DNA of 64,000 nucleotides from Schizophyllum amplum (Eukaryota > Basidiomycota > Agaricomycetes > Agaricales > Schizophyllaceae). The translations under genes were made by a program, and so were the position numbers. Shown in pieces: positions 1 through 11,604 of the stretch (positions are counted from its first letter, which is position 1; the number at the start of each line of letters is the position of its first letter). The stretch lies in NCBI GenBank assembly GCA_007026445.1, contig VDMD01000100.1, forward strand, positions 1-64,000. Direction: 5' to 3'. The notes beneath the pieces were generated by a model. That model made no database searches, was not told where the DNA came from, and worked only from the letters and a program-made list of their open reading frames with translations.

Positions 1-888
1 CGTCATATTGTTCTCGCATGCGCTTCGCGCTCGGGGATCACTGCGCCTCTATGGATGGATGCCTCTCCGTGCCTCGTCGAAGAAGATAAGTTCGCAAATC
101 CTTGAATCCTCTTTCGATGCTGCAGGGCCGCTGTCAGAGGTCAATTTTCTGCCGGTCTTAAACAGGCCACAGCGGAGGAGCACATCTTCGACATCTGGTG
201 CCGTACAGAACGGCTGTTCCTGGACACTTACGAAGGCCAAGCCGAGTCCAACAGGACGAAAAAATATGAGCGAACACACTGTCAGTGTACGCCTCCGGGA
301 AACACTCACGTACACAGCTAGCATCATCTGCCACATGCATTATCCCTCGCTCGCCTCATCAAGTCGCGTACAGCACTGGCCACAGCTCTTTTTGGCCTTC
401 TTTTTGTCCGGCGATCAAGAATCTGGACTTCAAGGTCGGCGGCCAAAAAACGCAGGTATCTTCTATCGCCCTTCTGAACGAGATCCGAGCCGCCGTCAGG
501 GACTTATGCCCGCCGTATCTCTATCCTCGAACCAAGCGGTCACTGGACAACAGCTCGATGCGACGTGCCGGGACCGCCACGTCAGAACGCGTCGCGTCAC
601 AGCATGTTGGACTACAACGTCACAGGCACGTGTTTGGACCTTTTTGTGCTTCTCCTGGTCCGTTTATGGCTTCCCTTTATTTCCTTGTTCTATGATTGGA
701 CCAAGCCGCGTGTACGAAGCCAAATCTTTTGTCTGTGTTGCCGCGTGACATGGCTATGACCGTCGTTTCTATTGATGATCGCTCCGCAGCAGTGTCTTTA
801 TGGCCTCCCAATACCAATACATCAATCTACGCTGTGTTCGGGACCAAGATCCTGCATACCGATGGGCTTTTTGGCCGATCTCCAAAGG
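1..888. other. No secure gene; upstream region of the 998-1738 gene
   Basis: I see no convincing complete gene here. A minus-strand open frame ends with a stop near 49 and runs up to about 260; its last 60 or so residues have a plausible protein composition and could be the 3' exon of a gene, but there is no start, domain or splice support. The other open frames are arginine/serine-rich and look like chance frames in GC-rich DNA. The right part probably holds the promoter of the next gene. Confidence 0.3.
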
Positions 889-895
889 TATAAAA
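889..895 (+). promoter_or_regulatory. TATA box of the 998-1738 gene
   Basis: The heptamer TATAAAA lies 103 nt before the ATG at 998, a normal core-promoter distance in fungi. Assignment rests only on motif and position. Confidence 0.5.
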
Positions 896-997
896 CGCTC
901 TCGCGCTGAACGTACTCCAGCAGCTCTCCTACCGCCCCCAAAGCACTCTAGCTTCAACTCTCGCCCCAACCGCCCTTCGCACACCAGTCTCAACGCC

Positions 998-1738
998 ATG
1001 AACAACTTCGGCAACGGCTTTTACAACAATGGCTTCGCGGGCTACGCTGGTAACAACAACGGCGCCAACGTGAACGCGAACAACGCCTTCGGCAACTACG
1101 CGGCGAACAACCACAACGGCGGCTTCGGCGGTCACGGCCCTGCTGGCGGCTTCGCTCAGAACGACCCTCGTCTTCCCTTTGGCCCCATCGACCCGCCTGC
1201 CCCTCACCCGCTCCGCGCCGAGGACACCTTCGCGCCGCAGGCTGGCCCCACTCCCCACGCGCAGATCCTCATCTACGCGCTGCGCAACACTGATCACCCC
1301 ACCGACTTCCTCGGCGACGCCCTCCAGCACATCCTACGTGGAGACACGTCGCCCGACGCACCCAGGAAGCTCCTCGAAGGTCTCGAAGGCTGCGGCGCGC
1401 TCCTTACGCGTGCCCGTCAGGCCGCTGCCGACGCGAAGGCGCGCCACTGCAAGCGCTGCCACCGTGAGTACCGTGAGCTGGACAATCATCCGGGTGCATG
1501 TGCCTTAGCGCACGACGCGCCGATTAGGCTGTCCAATGATAACTGGATGCGGTTGTGCTGTGGCAAGATGGTATCGGCGGGTGCGCCGTGTCCTCCTCCC
1601 ATGTTTGCCCGGCACACGACGCAAGACATGGCGATGGATATGCGCCGTCCAGTCATGGTGGAAGGCATCAATGTATGGTCGGGGCACTTCTGCACCTGCG
1701 AGCAGAACCAATGTCAATTTGCGGGCATGCAACTCTAG
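998..1738 (+). CDS. Small Asn/Gly-rich protein with a C-terminal Cys/His module
   Basis: Intronless frame of 246 residues. The ATG at 998 is preferred to the in-frame ATG at 800 because the TATA box lies between them and the residues upstream of 998 have no clear character. Residues 1-50 are rich in Asn, Gly, Ala, Phe and Tyr and resemble a prion-like low-complexity segment. After a Pro-rich linker and a short helical stretch (about 85-140) comes a Cys/His module with the pattern HCKRC, then H, C and H (GACALAH), and further Cys residues (LCCGK, FCTCEQNQC). Spacing suggests metal binding, but I cannot name a family. Two larger genes at the right end of the window (52681-55162 and 59865-63066) have the same plan, low-complexity body then Cys/His tail, without obvious sequence identity. 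No function is proposed. Confidence 0.72.
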   Translation: MNNFGNGFYNNGFAGYAGNNNGANVNANNAFGNYAANNHNGGFGGHGPAGGFAQNDPRLPFGPIDPPAPHPLRAEDTFAPQAGPTPHAQILIYALRNTDHPTDFLGDALQHILRGDTSPDAPRKLLEGLEGCGALLTRARQAAADAKARHCKRCHREYRELDNHPGACALAHDAPIRLSNDNWMRLCCGKMVSAGAPCPPPMFARHTTQDMAMDMRRPVMVEGINVWSGHFCTCEQNQCQFAGMQL

Positions 1739-1947
1739 AATGTTATCGGGCCTCAGAATATGTATGCATGTGCAGAAAAGAATATAGAATACTCGTAGAC
1801 ACGCATGTATGTAATCGACGAGTCACGTATCACCCTGAGAGAAACAAGAAAATTTGAGGCGCTCACACCTAGCTGCAGCAGTCCGAAACGTGATGTACAA
1901 CTCCCACTCGAAGGTCCATTTCACTCTCGACACTGTTTTCCCTCCTC

Positions 1948-3793
1948 CTACCGACCTCGGTTTCTAGGAACAAGACTGTATCGCCGAACAAGCCCACGCC
2001 GCGCAGCCGGGGCGAGGGCGCTATGATGTATGGGCTGCGGGTAAGGGAATAGGACCGAAGTATCGTGCGTGTCCTGCAGCAGCCGCTCGTCGTCCATGTG
2101 TACCGTGGGTCCAACGTCAGAGGTAAGTGATGCGCCTCCATCCCGTTCACCAATGGTGCCCGCAATGTTCGCCCACGAATCCACCGTCTCCGGTACGCGG
2201 ATAGGCGAGACGAGAGAGACGGCGATGCTTCCTCGCGCGCCTTCGCAGTCATTCTGCTCCCGCGCTACGTCGGCGAATATATCGAAAGGCAAGTATGAAC
2301 GCGACGTAGCCGCGGCGGGCGAAGCGGCTCGCGACGTCGCAGCCGACTTCGTCTTCGGGATGAAGACCACCTCCCCAGAAGATCGAGCTGACGTTTGCGC
2401 GGTCAGGTTGTCCGCGAGCAATTGTATCACCGCTAGCCCTGGTGCCCGCATTTGAATCGCAGAGATGAGAGACGGGAAGGTCTGGTTGGTAGCGGTGGCA
2501 TTAGGGCGAATCGGCGGCGCGAAAGTCATGAGTTGAGGACATGCTTGCAGTCCTACTTCTGAGAACCACTGCCTCGACGCGGATAGGGCGAGGAAGCGCA
2601 GTCCTGGCGGCGCCTCCGACGCCAGCGCAGCACAAAGCTCGCTGTGGGTCGCATGCCGCGCGCCATCCTTCAGGTATATGCGCAGCTCTTCGAGGCCGGG
2701 CGCCACCGCCACGATGTGCGCAAGACTGATCTCGCTGACCGAGTCGCATCGTAAGCGCAGCGCGCGCATCTGCGCAGGTCTCGACCGCTTCAACAGCTCC
2801 GCCGCCGCTTCCGCCGCCATGGTGCCGCCTACGGCAAGCACCTCCAGCGCTGGGGCTTTGATGCGCGCGAGGCATCCGGGGTCGAATACGCTGAGCGCGC
2901 GCAGGCGGGGGAATTCCACTACGGGACGGCTCGATAGAGGCTGATACGGGGAACGCAGCGCGAATGTGACGAGATTCGAGAGAAGGGCGAGCGCGTCGAG
3001 GCCTGGGTCGCGAGGAACAGGGGTATAACGCAAAGGACCGTCATAATGCGCGAGGTTATCCCATGGGAGGCTGAGGCTGGCGCATGCGAGATAGGGAGTG
3101 ACTAGTGTCGCCAGCGCTGGTGCGCCCTCGAGGAACGTGATATGCGCACCGGGGGCGTACAGAATGAGGCGGGCGCGGACGAGGCGTGGAAGGCACCCTC
3201 GTAGGCGCTCGAGGAGCCCTGAACCAACGGAAAGACCGAGATCAGCAGATAACCATCTATCTGCGTGGTCGGCGAGGATGTCGAGCAGCGTTCGCTCATG
3301 GTCCGGGCGAAGCTCTTCGGTGCGAGAACTGGGGTGGATTCGGCCGTTCGGCTCCAGCATGGTGACGAAAATGGGAAGAGGGGCGGAGCGAGAAAGGTAG
3401 GTCCGGAGAAGAAATGGGTAGTAGGGAAGAAGCGCAAGATAGGCGAGTGCATCCACATGAACGTGCTGCCATAGCGTCGGACATGCGAGGGCGGTCGCTC
3501 GCCAGTGCCCGCATACCTGTGATAATGTCCAAGGACATTGGCGTGTGTCCGTCGCGTCCGTTCCGGGAGTACGACAGAGAAGGAATATCTCGATAAGCAG
3601 TTCTGGCGGTAGCTGTTCCGGCGGCGATCGTGGTGCAACAAATGATGTCTCTTCAGGGAGGAGCCCAAGGCTGACACCGAGATTGCCGAGGTCGAAGGTG
3701 TGCGCACGCCCGAAGTCGGTCGGAAGGCTAGCGCGCTTTCCTCGCTTCTTACAATCTGCTGGACGACGAGTGAGCAGAAGGCCACGGTCAGAT
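1948..3793 (-). CDS. F-box protein with leucine-rich-type C-terminal region
   Basis: Minus-strand frame with a clear F-box near its start: QLPPELLIEIFLLCR, a variable loop, then WTLSQVCGHWRATALACPTL and W. An F-box binds SKP1 in SCF ubiquitin ligases, and the leucine-rich region behind it would choose the substrate. About 330 residues of irregular Leu-rich text follow, then an Ala/Ser/Pro-rich tail. The frame stays open up to a TTACAG acceptor-like site at 3793 and contains no ATG in that first part, so a short 5' exon further upstream (perhaps with the ATG near 3838) is needed but was not resolved. It is only distantly related to the F-box genes at 20-46 kb. Confidence 0.75.
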
Positions 3794-5055
3794 CTGTAAG
3801 AGACTACCTTTCAACGTGCCTTCCGTGACCAAGGTCATGTTCTATTCCGTTTCAAACAGTCGAGAAAGCGGGTGGATAGATGGCAGCGTCTGCGAAGGAA
3901 AACGTCTCGAACGGAGATACAGCAATTGATAAGGAGTCGACGTTAGAGTGCGTGTGTTCCGTGGCTGGGTATGACGTTGTGCGTCCTTTTTGCCCTGCGT
4001 CCTGCGTATACGCGTGCCGCTGAATGTACATATACAATGCGCGCTCTCGACCACCTGAGCGTTTGTAAGTGATAGGCGGTGATAGGGTGGAAGAGATGCA
4101 GAGGCTACAAAAAGCGAGCTTACTAGGAAGCGTGAGATAACCTCACGCTATGAGAGAAATAGCGCGGCTGTCGGGATGAAGGTGCTGTTGTACTAGGACT
4201 GATACGATCAGCAGCCAACTCGATCGTGCATGACGGCCAATGCACAGCAGTACACACGTCCTGAGCCCAGTCAAACGCGCAAGATGGTTCATACAGCTCG
4301 GTATGCAGGAACAGGCCGCATATATGCGGTTTGCATGCCCAGCCGGGGTCGAATAAATGAGACTCACGTACATGGCGGCGTGAGTCACGACAAGGCGACG
4401 TATACTGAGCGACTTCCCAGTCGTCTGGTATTAAGTTGTGCTGGGCGATATGAATATCAAAGGCGCAGTCCCAAGCTATGGTGATGCACGCGTCTGGCAG
4501 GTCGCGGTATTTGTTTGAGTTAGGTGCGTGGGACAATTGGGGAAATCCCGTGATCGCATCAATATCTGATGACGCAAGGAATTTCGGAAAGTGCCGGCCT
4601 TTGTTCTTGATTCCGACCAGATTCCGACAATGACATTGCAAGCCTTTGATCTCGTTGTTCTTCGCCCCTCAGAATTTTTAACGCATGAATTCATGTAAAC
4701 ATGACCTGGGATTCTACTCCTGAAGTGCATGGCGTGATTCACTCGGGCTACCTGAACCAAGCAGATCGAGTGTCATCAACTGTTCGCCGTCGCTGAGTCG
4801 CTTCGTTCTGCATTCTATCGTGAAATTAGGTGTCGCTGAATACGCAAAGGGTCTGCTGGCATCTTGATGCGACCCTCCTTTGTCTCTGTTGATGCACGGC
4901 AAGCTTGATTGTGCTGGCCGGGCCATTGGTCAATGCGCGGGCGCATGGAGTCACAAAGAGCTCGTGTAGGTTTCGCAGCCATAAAAGCTGACCAAACCAC
5001 CTTCTAGCTTCTCTGCCACTCCTCACTCCCAGTTCTCCAGCAGGCTTATAAGACA
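3794..5055. other. Intergenic; one unresolved minus-strand frame
   Basis: A minus-strand frame at about 4123-4641 (172 codons) has a mixed, protein-like composition with several Cys and Trp, but no domain I recognise, no signal peptide and no splice support. It could be an exon of a small gene or chance. The segment 4640-5055 should contain the promoter of the SET gene that starts at 5056. Confidence 0.3.
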
Positions 5056-6465
5056 ATGCCTTCAGTGATAGGCAACGCTAGCTCGCTTACAGGGAATACA
5101 AATATGCTAAGTGAGCTCAGTACTTCGGGTTGGTGGCATCAGATATGCTGACTGTACCACAGGTAACCTCGACGGCGGTCATGACACTCCCCGTCGCCCT
5201 TCAGCGGACGTAGCTCCCCCTGATTCCAAGGATGTCGAAGGAGGTGAGTACGTCTGCATCGCTGCTTATGCTCAACTGAACCAATTTCCAGTCGAAGTCG
5301 AAGAGTACCAGCGCTTCTTCATCAAGCGCCCCAAGGTTGCATCCGAAGATAACGACAGCCCGGACGACATCGTATACACGACGATAGTATCAGATAACTG
5401 CGACGCGTCCGATGCGCATACGGGATGTGTTACTGAAGCTTTACTCGACATCGCTACCAAACGCGCCCTCTTCTCCCAGCCCAACTTTCCTCGTCGTCTC
5501 GTACGCCCTATCGTACCCGCACACCTCATCGCGCCCGCCGGCTTCAAAGGACTCGGCATGTTCGCGACGCGTCATCTTCGCGCCGGCAATCTCATTCTCA
5601 GCGAGCGCCCACTCATTATTCGGCCTGCTGGCGCGCCTCTTCGCCGGGATCTCCCGGACTTGTCGCAGACGCAGCGCGCTCTTTTCAGCCTCTCGGAGAG
5701 GGAGATGCAGTTGCAGGTCATGCTCCAGCGCATGACGCATGAGTGTCGCGATGCGTACCTTGCACTTTCGCGCTCGAAATACCACGCAGAGTGCGGACCG
5801 CTACTTGCGCGCGCACGGACCAACGGATGGCAGGCGTTGACGGAATTCAACTTCGCCAACTCTGGTAGCTGCGGATCATACGCCGGCGTGTTCGATGAGT
5901 TGTCCCGCATGAACCACAGGTACGTTCCGCAGCTGCGAAGGGTGTTGTGGTACTTACCGTCTAACTCATGTCATTTCCTAGCTGTTGCCCGAACGCTGTC
6001 TACAACTGGGATACGCAGACCTTTTCCGGAAGCTTGCGGGCGGTCCGCGAGATCATGCCTGGCGAGGAGATCACGGTCGCGTATTGCGCTCTGGGTGAGC
6101 TGTGGGCGGTGCGGCAGACCAATCTGCAGGCCTACGGCTTCTTCTGCGCGTGTCCTGCGTGCAAGGGTGGTCCCGCGGCCGACGCACGACGCATGCAAAT
6201 TCTCATCGATGCATATGCCGCGTCCAAGATCCCTACAGGTAACGCTCTGCGGCGTGCGTACCTCTCGCTCATTCGGCGGATTGAAGACGAGGGCTTGGAG
6301 GCGCTGCCCGAGTACTTTGCCGCGCTACTGGAGATGGCGAAGTACTATCGGTGCCTGAGAGATGTGGCGAAGGCGAAGGCCTACGAGGAAAAGCTAAACG
6401 CCATGTCGTGGGCGATGCGTGGGGAGCCGTTTGACCACAGCAAGGCTCCGGGTCCATGGTCGTGA
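5056..6465 (+). CDS. SET-domain protein A, SMYD-like without MYND finger
   Basis: Predicted lysine methyltransferase-type protein of 415 residues. Proposed exons: 5056-5110, 5163-5243, 5292-5919, 5982-6465. All phases agree and the total is a multiple of three. The 48-nt intron 5244-5291 is in frame and could be read through, but it has full GTGAGT/branch/CAG signals. The first SET half reads GFKGLGMFATRHLRAGNLI. A helical insert with no Cys cluster replaces the MYND finger. The last intron (62 nt) splits the codon inside NHSCCPNA, the S-adenosylmethionine-binding NHSCxPN motif. Then come PGEEITVAYC and the post-SET CACPAC. It lacks the MKRGFL first exon of its cluster relatives and is the most diverged copy, lying 15 kb away from them. 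Substrate unknown. Confidence 0.8.
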
Positions 6466-8364
6466 TTGAACGACGTACCAGAGTCATCTTCATGTGTAAT
6501 TCTTAGTGTGTAGTGTATATGCAACTCGTGCAGCCGCGGCGGAAATCTTGACACGCCAGAATCCCAAAGTTGAACTTCAATCATGTGACCGATACGAACC
6601 TTATCACATCGTGACTTGTCTTAGTCACGGCTGACGCCTTGCTTTCGCCCACCTTCGAGCCTCAACGCCGACGCCGCGCTCGTTGAATACGAGTAAGAAA
6701 TCTACATGAGTCTTTCTTTGTACTCGCATCCGTCTTGCAATTGCCCTTTCGTATTCTGCTAAACGTTTGATTCAAACTTTTGTCACTGCTTTTGGAAGAT
6801 ACAGAGGCGCGACCAAGCTCCGTTATCCCGCCAGTCGACTGTATCTCTTCTCACATATCCCCTCTGCCCTTCTGGCGCGCATCCCCGCGTGTCACGGTCT
6901 TCCCGTGCCTCCCCACTCTCTGGCGTATCCGCTCCCCAAGCATACGTATCTCAATACAACGCCTCGGCGCGTAGCGCCACTGGCAGTCGCATCCTTACGC
7001 GAGGATACGCCGCGCGCCGGGGCGCGCCAGGGGCTACATAGGGCTCAGTATCTCGCGAGAGAGCCCGCCTGCAGCCCGCGTCTTCGTCTCGTCGTGCGCT
7101 GTGTTCCGGTCATTCTTGCTTGATTGCTGATGGTCAGGCGAACATCACACGGAGAGAGTCAATCAGTGCTCATCGCTGTGAAGCTCGCGGTCGAGGCAAT
7201 CAGCCAGGTACCGTCCCGTAACGGGATATGCACCACTTTGAGTCTGCAAGCCACAACTCGCTGCCGTTGTCTTCGATTGCTCTGAAAATAATCAGGCCCA
7301 TGAATAAGACTCTTCCCTCTTTGCTCAAATATCTATGAGAATTATCACTGGACAACGACCGTACTGTCTGTGCGCAAAGACGGTGATAGCGTAATGCACC
7401 ACTTTTCGGGAGTTGCCGTGCTACTTCTAATTTTTCTACCTCTCGCTGTAGATACACCTGCCCTATGATCTTTCAGGCTACGGTAGATGTCATGTTGCGC
7501 TACAGATATACCGAATATCTAAGGCTTTTATGGAAATTTGACCGGCCCAGGCCGAGTGGTGCATATCCCGTTCCCTGGGCCAAGTGGTGCATATCCCGTT
7601 ACGGGACGGTAATCACGATTCAATATACAAGGATCACTGGTCCGTGCGCCGAAGTGAACCGGCCTGTCAGTGACTCACCACCAATCTTCCGCCGGCGCGA
7701 ACCGTCTGCGCGAGTCATCAGACGCCCGCAGCAGCATCTGATGGGACAGAGGCACCGCAGGGCATCAGATGCACCCTCGCAACATCAGATGCTCCGGGGC
7801 GCAATCAGATGGCACCCCCGTTGATGCCTGTCCCTCGCCATCTGACGCCCCGCGCGCGCCTATCAGCGGAGGTATATACCTGTGGGCTGTTCAAGTTGAA
7901 CTTCCGTAAGTAGGGAAGAGCGTGCGTGGAGGAATATCGTCGGAGAGTCTGTCATGAAGCACCGTTCAAACGCTGCGAGATGGAAGGGAGGATTCTGAGG
8001 GTTGAGGCTTTCCGCGCTCCAGAGCTCTCAGTCAGCATCGCTCTGCCATGTACTGGTATACATAATCACTGAGATCCACTGCGACAGCTTGAAGGGAACT
8101 GAATGCGTGTGAATGGCCGCCTTCCGGAGCTTCGAGTACCCGTATGCTTGAGGTTATGTCGCCCCGTCAGCTCATGTCCGCGTTCATCGTGAGCTCTTTC
8201 TGTACAGCCGGGGACGCCGTGCTGGCGACAACAAGCTTACATAGACAGTGACGACCTTCGACGCTGCGATTCGTCAGCAACTCTACAAGAACGAGCACAA
8301 ATGACAAGTATGTACCAGCACAGATGTCGAGCAGTATATTTGAGTAATAAGACACAGCGCGAGG
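6466..8364. other. Gene-poor stretch with a short inverted-repeat element
   Basis: No supported gene. It contains the element at 7211-7609 and, at 7730-7860, several CATCAGATG/CATCTGA motifs in both directions. A 12-bp palindrome AGGTATATACCT occurs near 7875. Open frames here are short and of low-complexity composition. Confidence 0.4.
7211..7609. mobile_element. Short TIR element (MITE-like) flanked by TA
   Basis: The ends are 28-bp perfect inverted repeats: CCGTCCCGTAACGGGATATG... at 7211-7238 and its reverse complement at 7582-7609. Both ends are flanked by the dinucleotide TA, the target duplication typical of Tc1/mariner elements. The 399-bp body has no transposase frame, so it would be non-autonomous. 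A further partial copy of the TIR core (GTGGTGCATATCCCG) lies just inside the right end near 7557-7571. Family assignment from TA alone is weak. Confidence 0.6.
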
Positions 8365-8500
8365 AACGAGGGCCACAGCGCGACGTATCAGGGTAGGCCA
8401 CAGCGCGACGTATAGGGTAAGCCACAGCGCGACATAAAAGGGGTAAGCCACACTGGCCACAGCAGAGGGGATGATATAAGAGTAAGTCACAGCGCAGAGT
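8365..8500. repeat. Degenerate tandem repeat, CCACAGCGCGACGTAT core
   Basis: About four to five imperfect copies of a 20-24 bp unit containing GCCACAGCGCGAC followed by an AT-richer spacer (GTATCAGGGTAG, GTATAGGGTAA, ATAAAAGGGGTAA). It sits 3' of the GATA-finger gene and I see no coding role. Confidence 0.55.
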
Positions 8501-8792
8501 AAGTATAAAGGAAAATATGTAGGGCGACAGCGCGACAATCGAAAGATAAATTACGCAGATACACAGAAGAGCATACAAACGAGCAGCGAGAGGAAGAAGT
8601 GAGAGAATGGATTCACGCCCCGTCGTCGTCGGCACCGCATCAACGCCCTCGTCCTCCGTGTCCACCTCGTCCCCCGCTCCTGCCCTCGTCCTTCACTTCT
8701 GCTCTCGTCCTTCACTTCTGCTCTCGTCCTCCTCATCCTTCGCTCCTGCCCCCGTCCTCTGCTTCGTCCTGCTTTAGAAGTCTCATGATCCC

Positions 8793-10247
8793 CTATTTCT
8801 TCTCGTCCTCCTGCTTGCCATCGCGCTCGCGGTTGTCCTCTGCCTCGCGCTTCGCCTCCTGCTTCTCCCCACGCTCCTTCTCGTCCCCGTTCCACGGCTC
8901 CTTGCCGTCCCCGTTCCACGGCTCCTTGCCGTCCCCGATCCACGGCAGCCGCGGACTGCGCGTGTCCTCCTTGTTGCCGCCAGCCTGACGCGCGCCATCA
9001 GCCGTCGGCGGGTACCGCCCAGCATCAGCCGGGGGCGGGTACCTCCCAGCATCAGCCGGGGGCGGATAGCGTCCAGCATCAGGCGTCGGCGGATGGCGCG
9101 CCCCATCCAGCGGCAGCGGTGGGTACCGTCCAGCATCAGCCGGGGGCGCGTACCGGGGATCGAGAGGCGGAGGGTAGTGAGGGTACCGGCCAGGCTCCTG
9201 CGGCGGGGGGTATCTCGCAGCATCACCCGGCGGCGGCGGCGGGTATCTCGCAGGGTCCTGTGGCGGCGGATACCGCCCGTCCTCCGCGTAGCGCGAGCTG
9301 TCCTGCGGCGGGCCCGGCGGTGGCGGACCATAGCGAGAACCATCTGCAGGCGTGCCGTAGCGCGAGCCCTCGGGCGGTGGCGGCGGGGGGTATCGTGCGC
9401 CGTCCTGGGGCGGGTACCGCGGGTCAGCGTCCTGCGGCGGGTACCGCGGGTCACCACCACGTTGCGCGTCGTACCCGCGCTGAGCGTCGTACCGCGCGCG
9501 CTCCCCGGCAGAGTCGATCGGCGCGATGTGCGTGGTGTGCACGTACTGGTACGGCGCGCTTTGGATGGGCGGGAGCGCACCCGGGCCCGGGTGGCCCTGG
9601 ATCGGGGGCAGACTGTAGCCGCCGGCGGGTGGCGGGCCCGAGGGCGGCGGCGGCGGCGGGTAGGGCTGCGGGTGCCCGTGGGGTGCCAGATGCGCATGCG
9701 GCGGGACCGGTGAGCGTCCACTACCTCCTCCACCACCTCCTCCTCCAGGCCCCCCTCCCGCTAGGGGACCGCGCTTGTGCGGGAACTGCTCGGGGCGCGG
9801 GCGCGAGTGCGTGCGCTCGAAGAGGCCGCACTTGTTGCAGAGGACCTTGCCGGGGGAGAGCGTGCTTCGGCGCCACGTGCTCGTGTCCGTGGTGCAGCAG
9901 TTGAAGCAGCGGCGGCGGACGCGGTCGGAGAGCTTCGTGGACGCGTCGTCGGTGTGCACGATGGGCGGGGGCGGCGGGCCGGGGGCGTATGCGTTGCTCG
10001 CGTAGTCGTAGCGCGGGCCGGCGCCGGGCGGTGGGGGAGGGGGCGGGTGGGAGTAGATGGGGAGCGGCGGGCCTGGGGGCGGGTAGTGGGCGGCGTGCTC
10101 GTAGGGCTGTTGCGGCGGCCAGCGGTCCGGGTAGGGTGCGGGTGCGGGCGGGTACGGGCGGGGGGAGTGGCCGTGTGCGTGGCCGTTGAGCGGCGGGGTG
10201 GGCGCGGAGGAGGATGCGGAGGGCGTCGGCGAGTGGCGCGTGTGCAT
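8793..10247 (-). CDS. GATA-type zinc-finger protein with long RYPPP repeat tail
   Basis: Minus-strand frame; the first ATG in frame is at 10247, giving 484 residues. After a His/Pro-rich N-terminus (about 1-105) comes a fungal GATA finger: CFNC, 18 residues, then CNKC, with the flanking TSTWRRS and GLFERTHSRPRP expected for DNA contact. These proteins bind HGATAR sites in nuclear promoters. Downstream are a poly-Gly run and about twenty degenerate copies of (D/E/A)xxRYPPPxx, then a charged KE-rich end with a triplicated KEPWNGD block. An open minus frame upstream (10324-10480, containing MPRLLASKLTPQSPL and VVDHDFFSNFG) may be a 5' exon, but I could not place an intron in phase. The frame is open upstream of 10247 too, so the start is uncertain. 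Confidence 0.75.
   Translation of the reverse strand: MHTRHSPTPSASSSAPTPPLNGHAHGHSPRPYPPAPAPYPDRWPPQQPYEHAAHYPPPGPPLPIYSHPPPPPPPGAGPRYDYASNAYAPGPPPPPIVHTDDASTKLSDRVRRRCFNCCTTDTSTWRRSTLSPGKVLCNKCGLFERTHSRPRPEQFPHKRGPLAGGGPGGGGGGGGSGRSPVPPHAHLAPHGHPQPYPPPPPPSGPPPAGGYSLPPIQGHPGPGALPPIQSAPYQYVHTTHIAPIDSAGERARYDAQRGYDAQRGGDPRYPPQDADPRYPPQDGARYPPPPPPEGSRYGTPADGSRYGPPPPGPPQDSSRYAEDGRYPPPQDPARYPPPPPGDAARYPPPQEPGRYPHYPPPLDPRYAPPADAGRYPPLPLDGARHPPTPDAGRYPPPADAGRYPPPADAGRYPPTADGARQAGGNKEDTRSPRLPWIGDGKEPWNGDGKEPWNGDEKERGEKQEAKREAEDNRERDGKQEDEKK
9000..9450 (-). repeat. In-frame minisatellite coding for RYPPP-type repeats
   Basis: Within the GATA-finger gene, units such as GCATCAGCCGGGGGCGGGTA recur at 18-36 bp spacing and keep the reading frame. 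They encode variants of DAGRYPPPA and RYPPPQD. Copies at 9000-9140 are nearly identical, suggesting recent slippage or unequal exchange. Confidence 0.7.
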
Positions 10248-11604
10248 CGTCGCGATCGGCGGGGGTGACGTACGCCGCGGGGCCGCGTACGGCGGTGGCG
10301 GTTGCGCTTGCCGGTGGTGCGTACTAAACGAGGCGTAAGCAACCAAAGTTGGAGAAAAAGTCGTGGTCGACGACGTACACGGCGCTCATGTTCGTCGGAT
10401 ACGGCTCGGGGCGCGTGTCGACGCGATGGGGCATCTGGAGGGGGGATTGTGGCGTCAATTTTGATGCCAACAGGCGGGGCATCGCGCGCGCACGCACCGG
10501 GTGATCACCACGCTTCGTCTTTTTGCTGCTGCCCGCGTCGGCAGGCTTGGCAACGGTGTCGTCGGCGGCGGCGACGTCGGCGGGAGGCGAGCGGCTAGCT
10601 TCGTCCTCGTCGTCGTTGGCGGCGGTGGCACTGGGGGAGCGGTCCTGGGCGTTCCTGCAAAGGTGCAATCAGCGGGCGCCCGCCTATATAAGCGGACGAG
10701 GGCGCACCACGAATACATGTCCGGCCAAGACTGGGACGGCCAATCAGAGATTTCGCGTGTGCAAACCGAGCCGTGCGCGCGAGCTGGCCCGCGTGCGACT
10801 GATGGCGGAGGGATCACGAATCGCGCGTGCTCCACGTCGCTGCTGCTGGCGGCTTTCTCGGTTCGAGAGACGACGAGGACAACAGCCACGGCGACGACGA
10901 CGACGACGACGGCGGCGGATGCGACGAGGAGGAGAAGGACAACGCGAAGCCACGACACTCACAAACAAACCACCATAAATTTTCCACCCCTGATCACTAT
11001 CCCCGAACGGAAACGCCTAGAACGCCGCCCGTTGCTATCGCGCGTGCCTCGCCGTCGACGTCGGAGACGACGAGCAGAGGCAGAGGGGACGAGGGGAGGA
11101 GGTCAACGAATTTCTTTAGGACCGCGCAACGTGCTGGCAGCAAAGCACCCGCGGATCAGCCATCACATCATCAGTATCGCGCGTGCTCAGCCGCCCAGCT
11201 CTGTCTCACTGCCTCAGTACGAGGTCTCTTCTCCTATGTCATAATTCTACAGCGTCTACACTCCTCGCCCGTACTGCTTTCATCGTGTCTACTGCTCCGG
11301 CCCCGTTCTAAGCACCGCGCCGCTCGCTCCCATACGTCCCCACAGCCTTCAACAGCGTTGTTCATCCGTCTGATGGACATGCTCAGATGAAAGTGCTTGC
11401 TATCAGTGTGCGGGAGAAGCTGATGAAGGCGGCCCCTTTCAATTCAGTCCTGTCGGCGACCGTGCACTCTCCTCGTATCGAACGACCCCCTCCCTCCGCC
11501 GCCTGCTCCCCGTAGATCCTAGGCGCCCGGGCGGTCGGTCTCGAGTGAGATGTCTGTCATACGGTGCTGTGCCACCCCCGGAGTTTTCAATTATCGTACG
11601 TGCG
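10248..11604. other. Upstream region of the GATA gene; no secure gene
   Basis: Contains a palindromic TATATA at 10685-10690 that could serve the minus-strand GATA gene if it has a 5' exon, and a GAC/GCG trinucleotide run near 10890-10925. Plus-strand frames across 10500-11390 are Arg/Thr-rich and read through the trinucleotide run in more than one phase, which argues against coding. Nothing else recognised. Confidence 0.35.

Noticed and set aside
9093..9904. Long plus-strand Arg/Ala-rich frames opposite the GATA gene
   Set aside because: They are antisense shadows of the proline repeat codons; the minus frame has the GATA finger.
10501..11390. Plus-strand Arg/Thr-rich frames of 150-250 codons
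   Set aside because: Overlapping frames in several phases read through a GAC run; no domain or splice logic.
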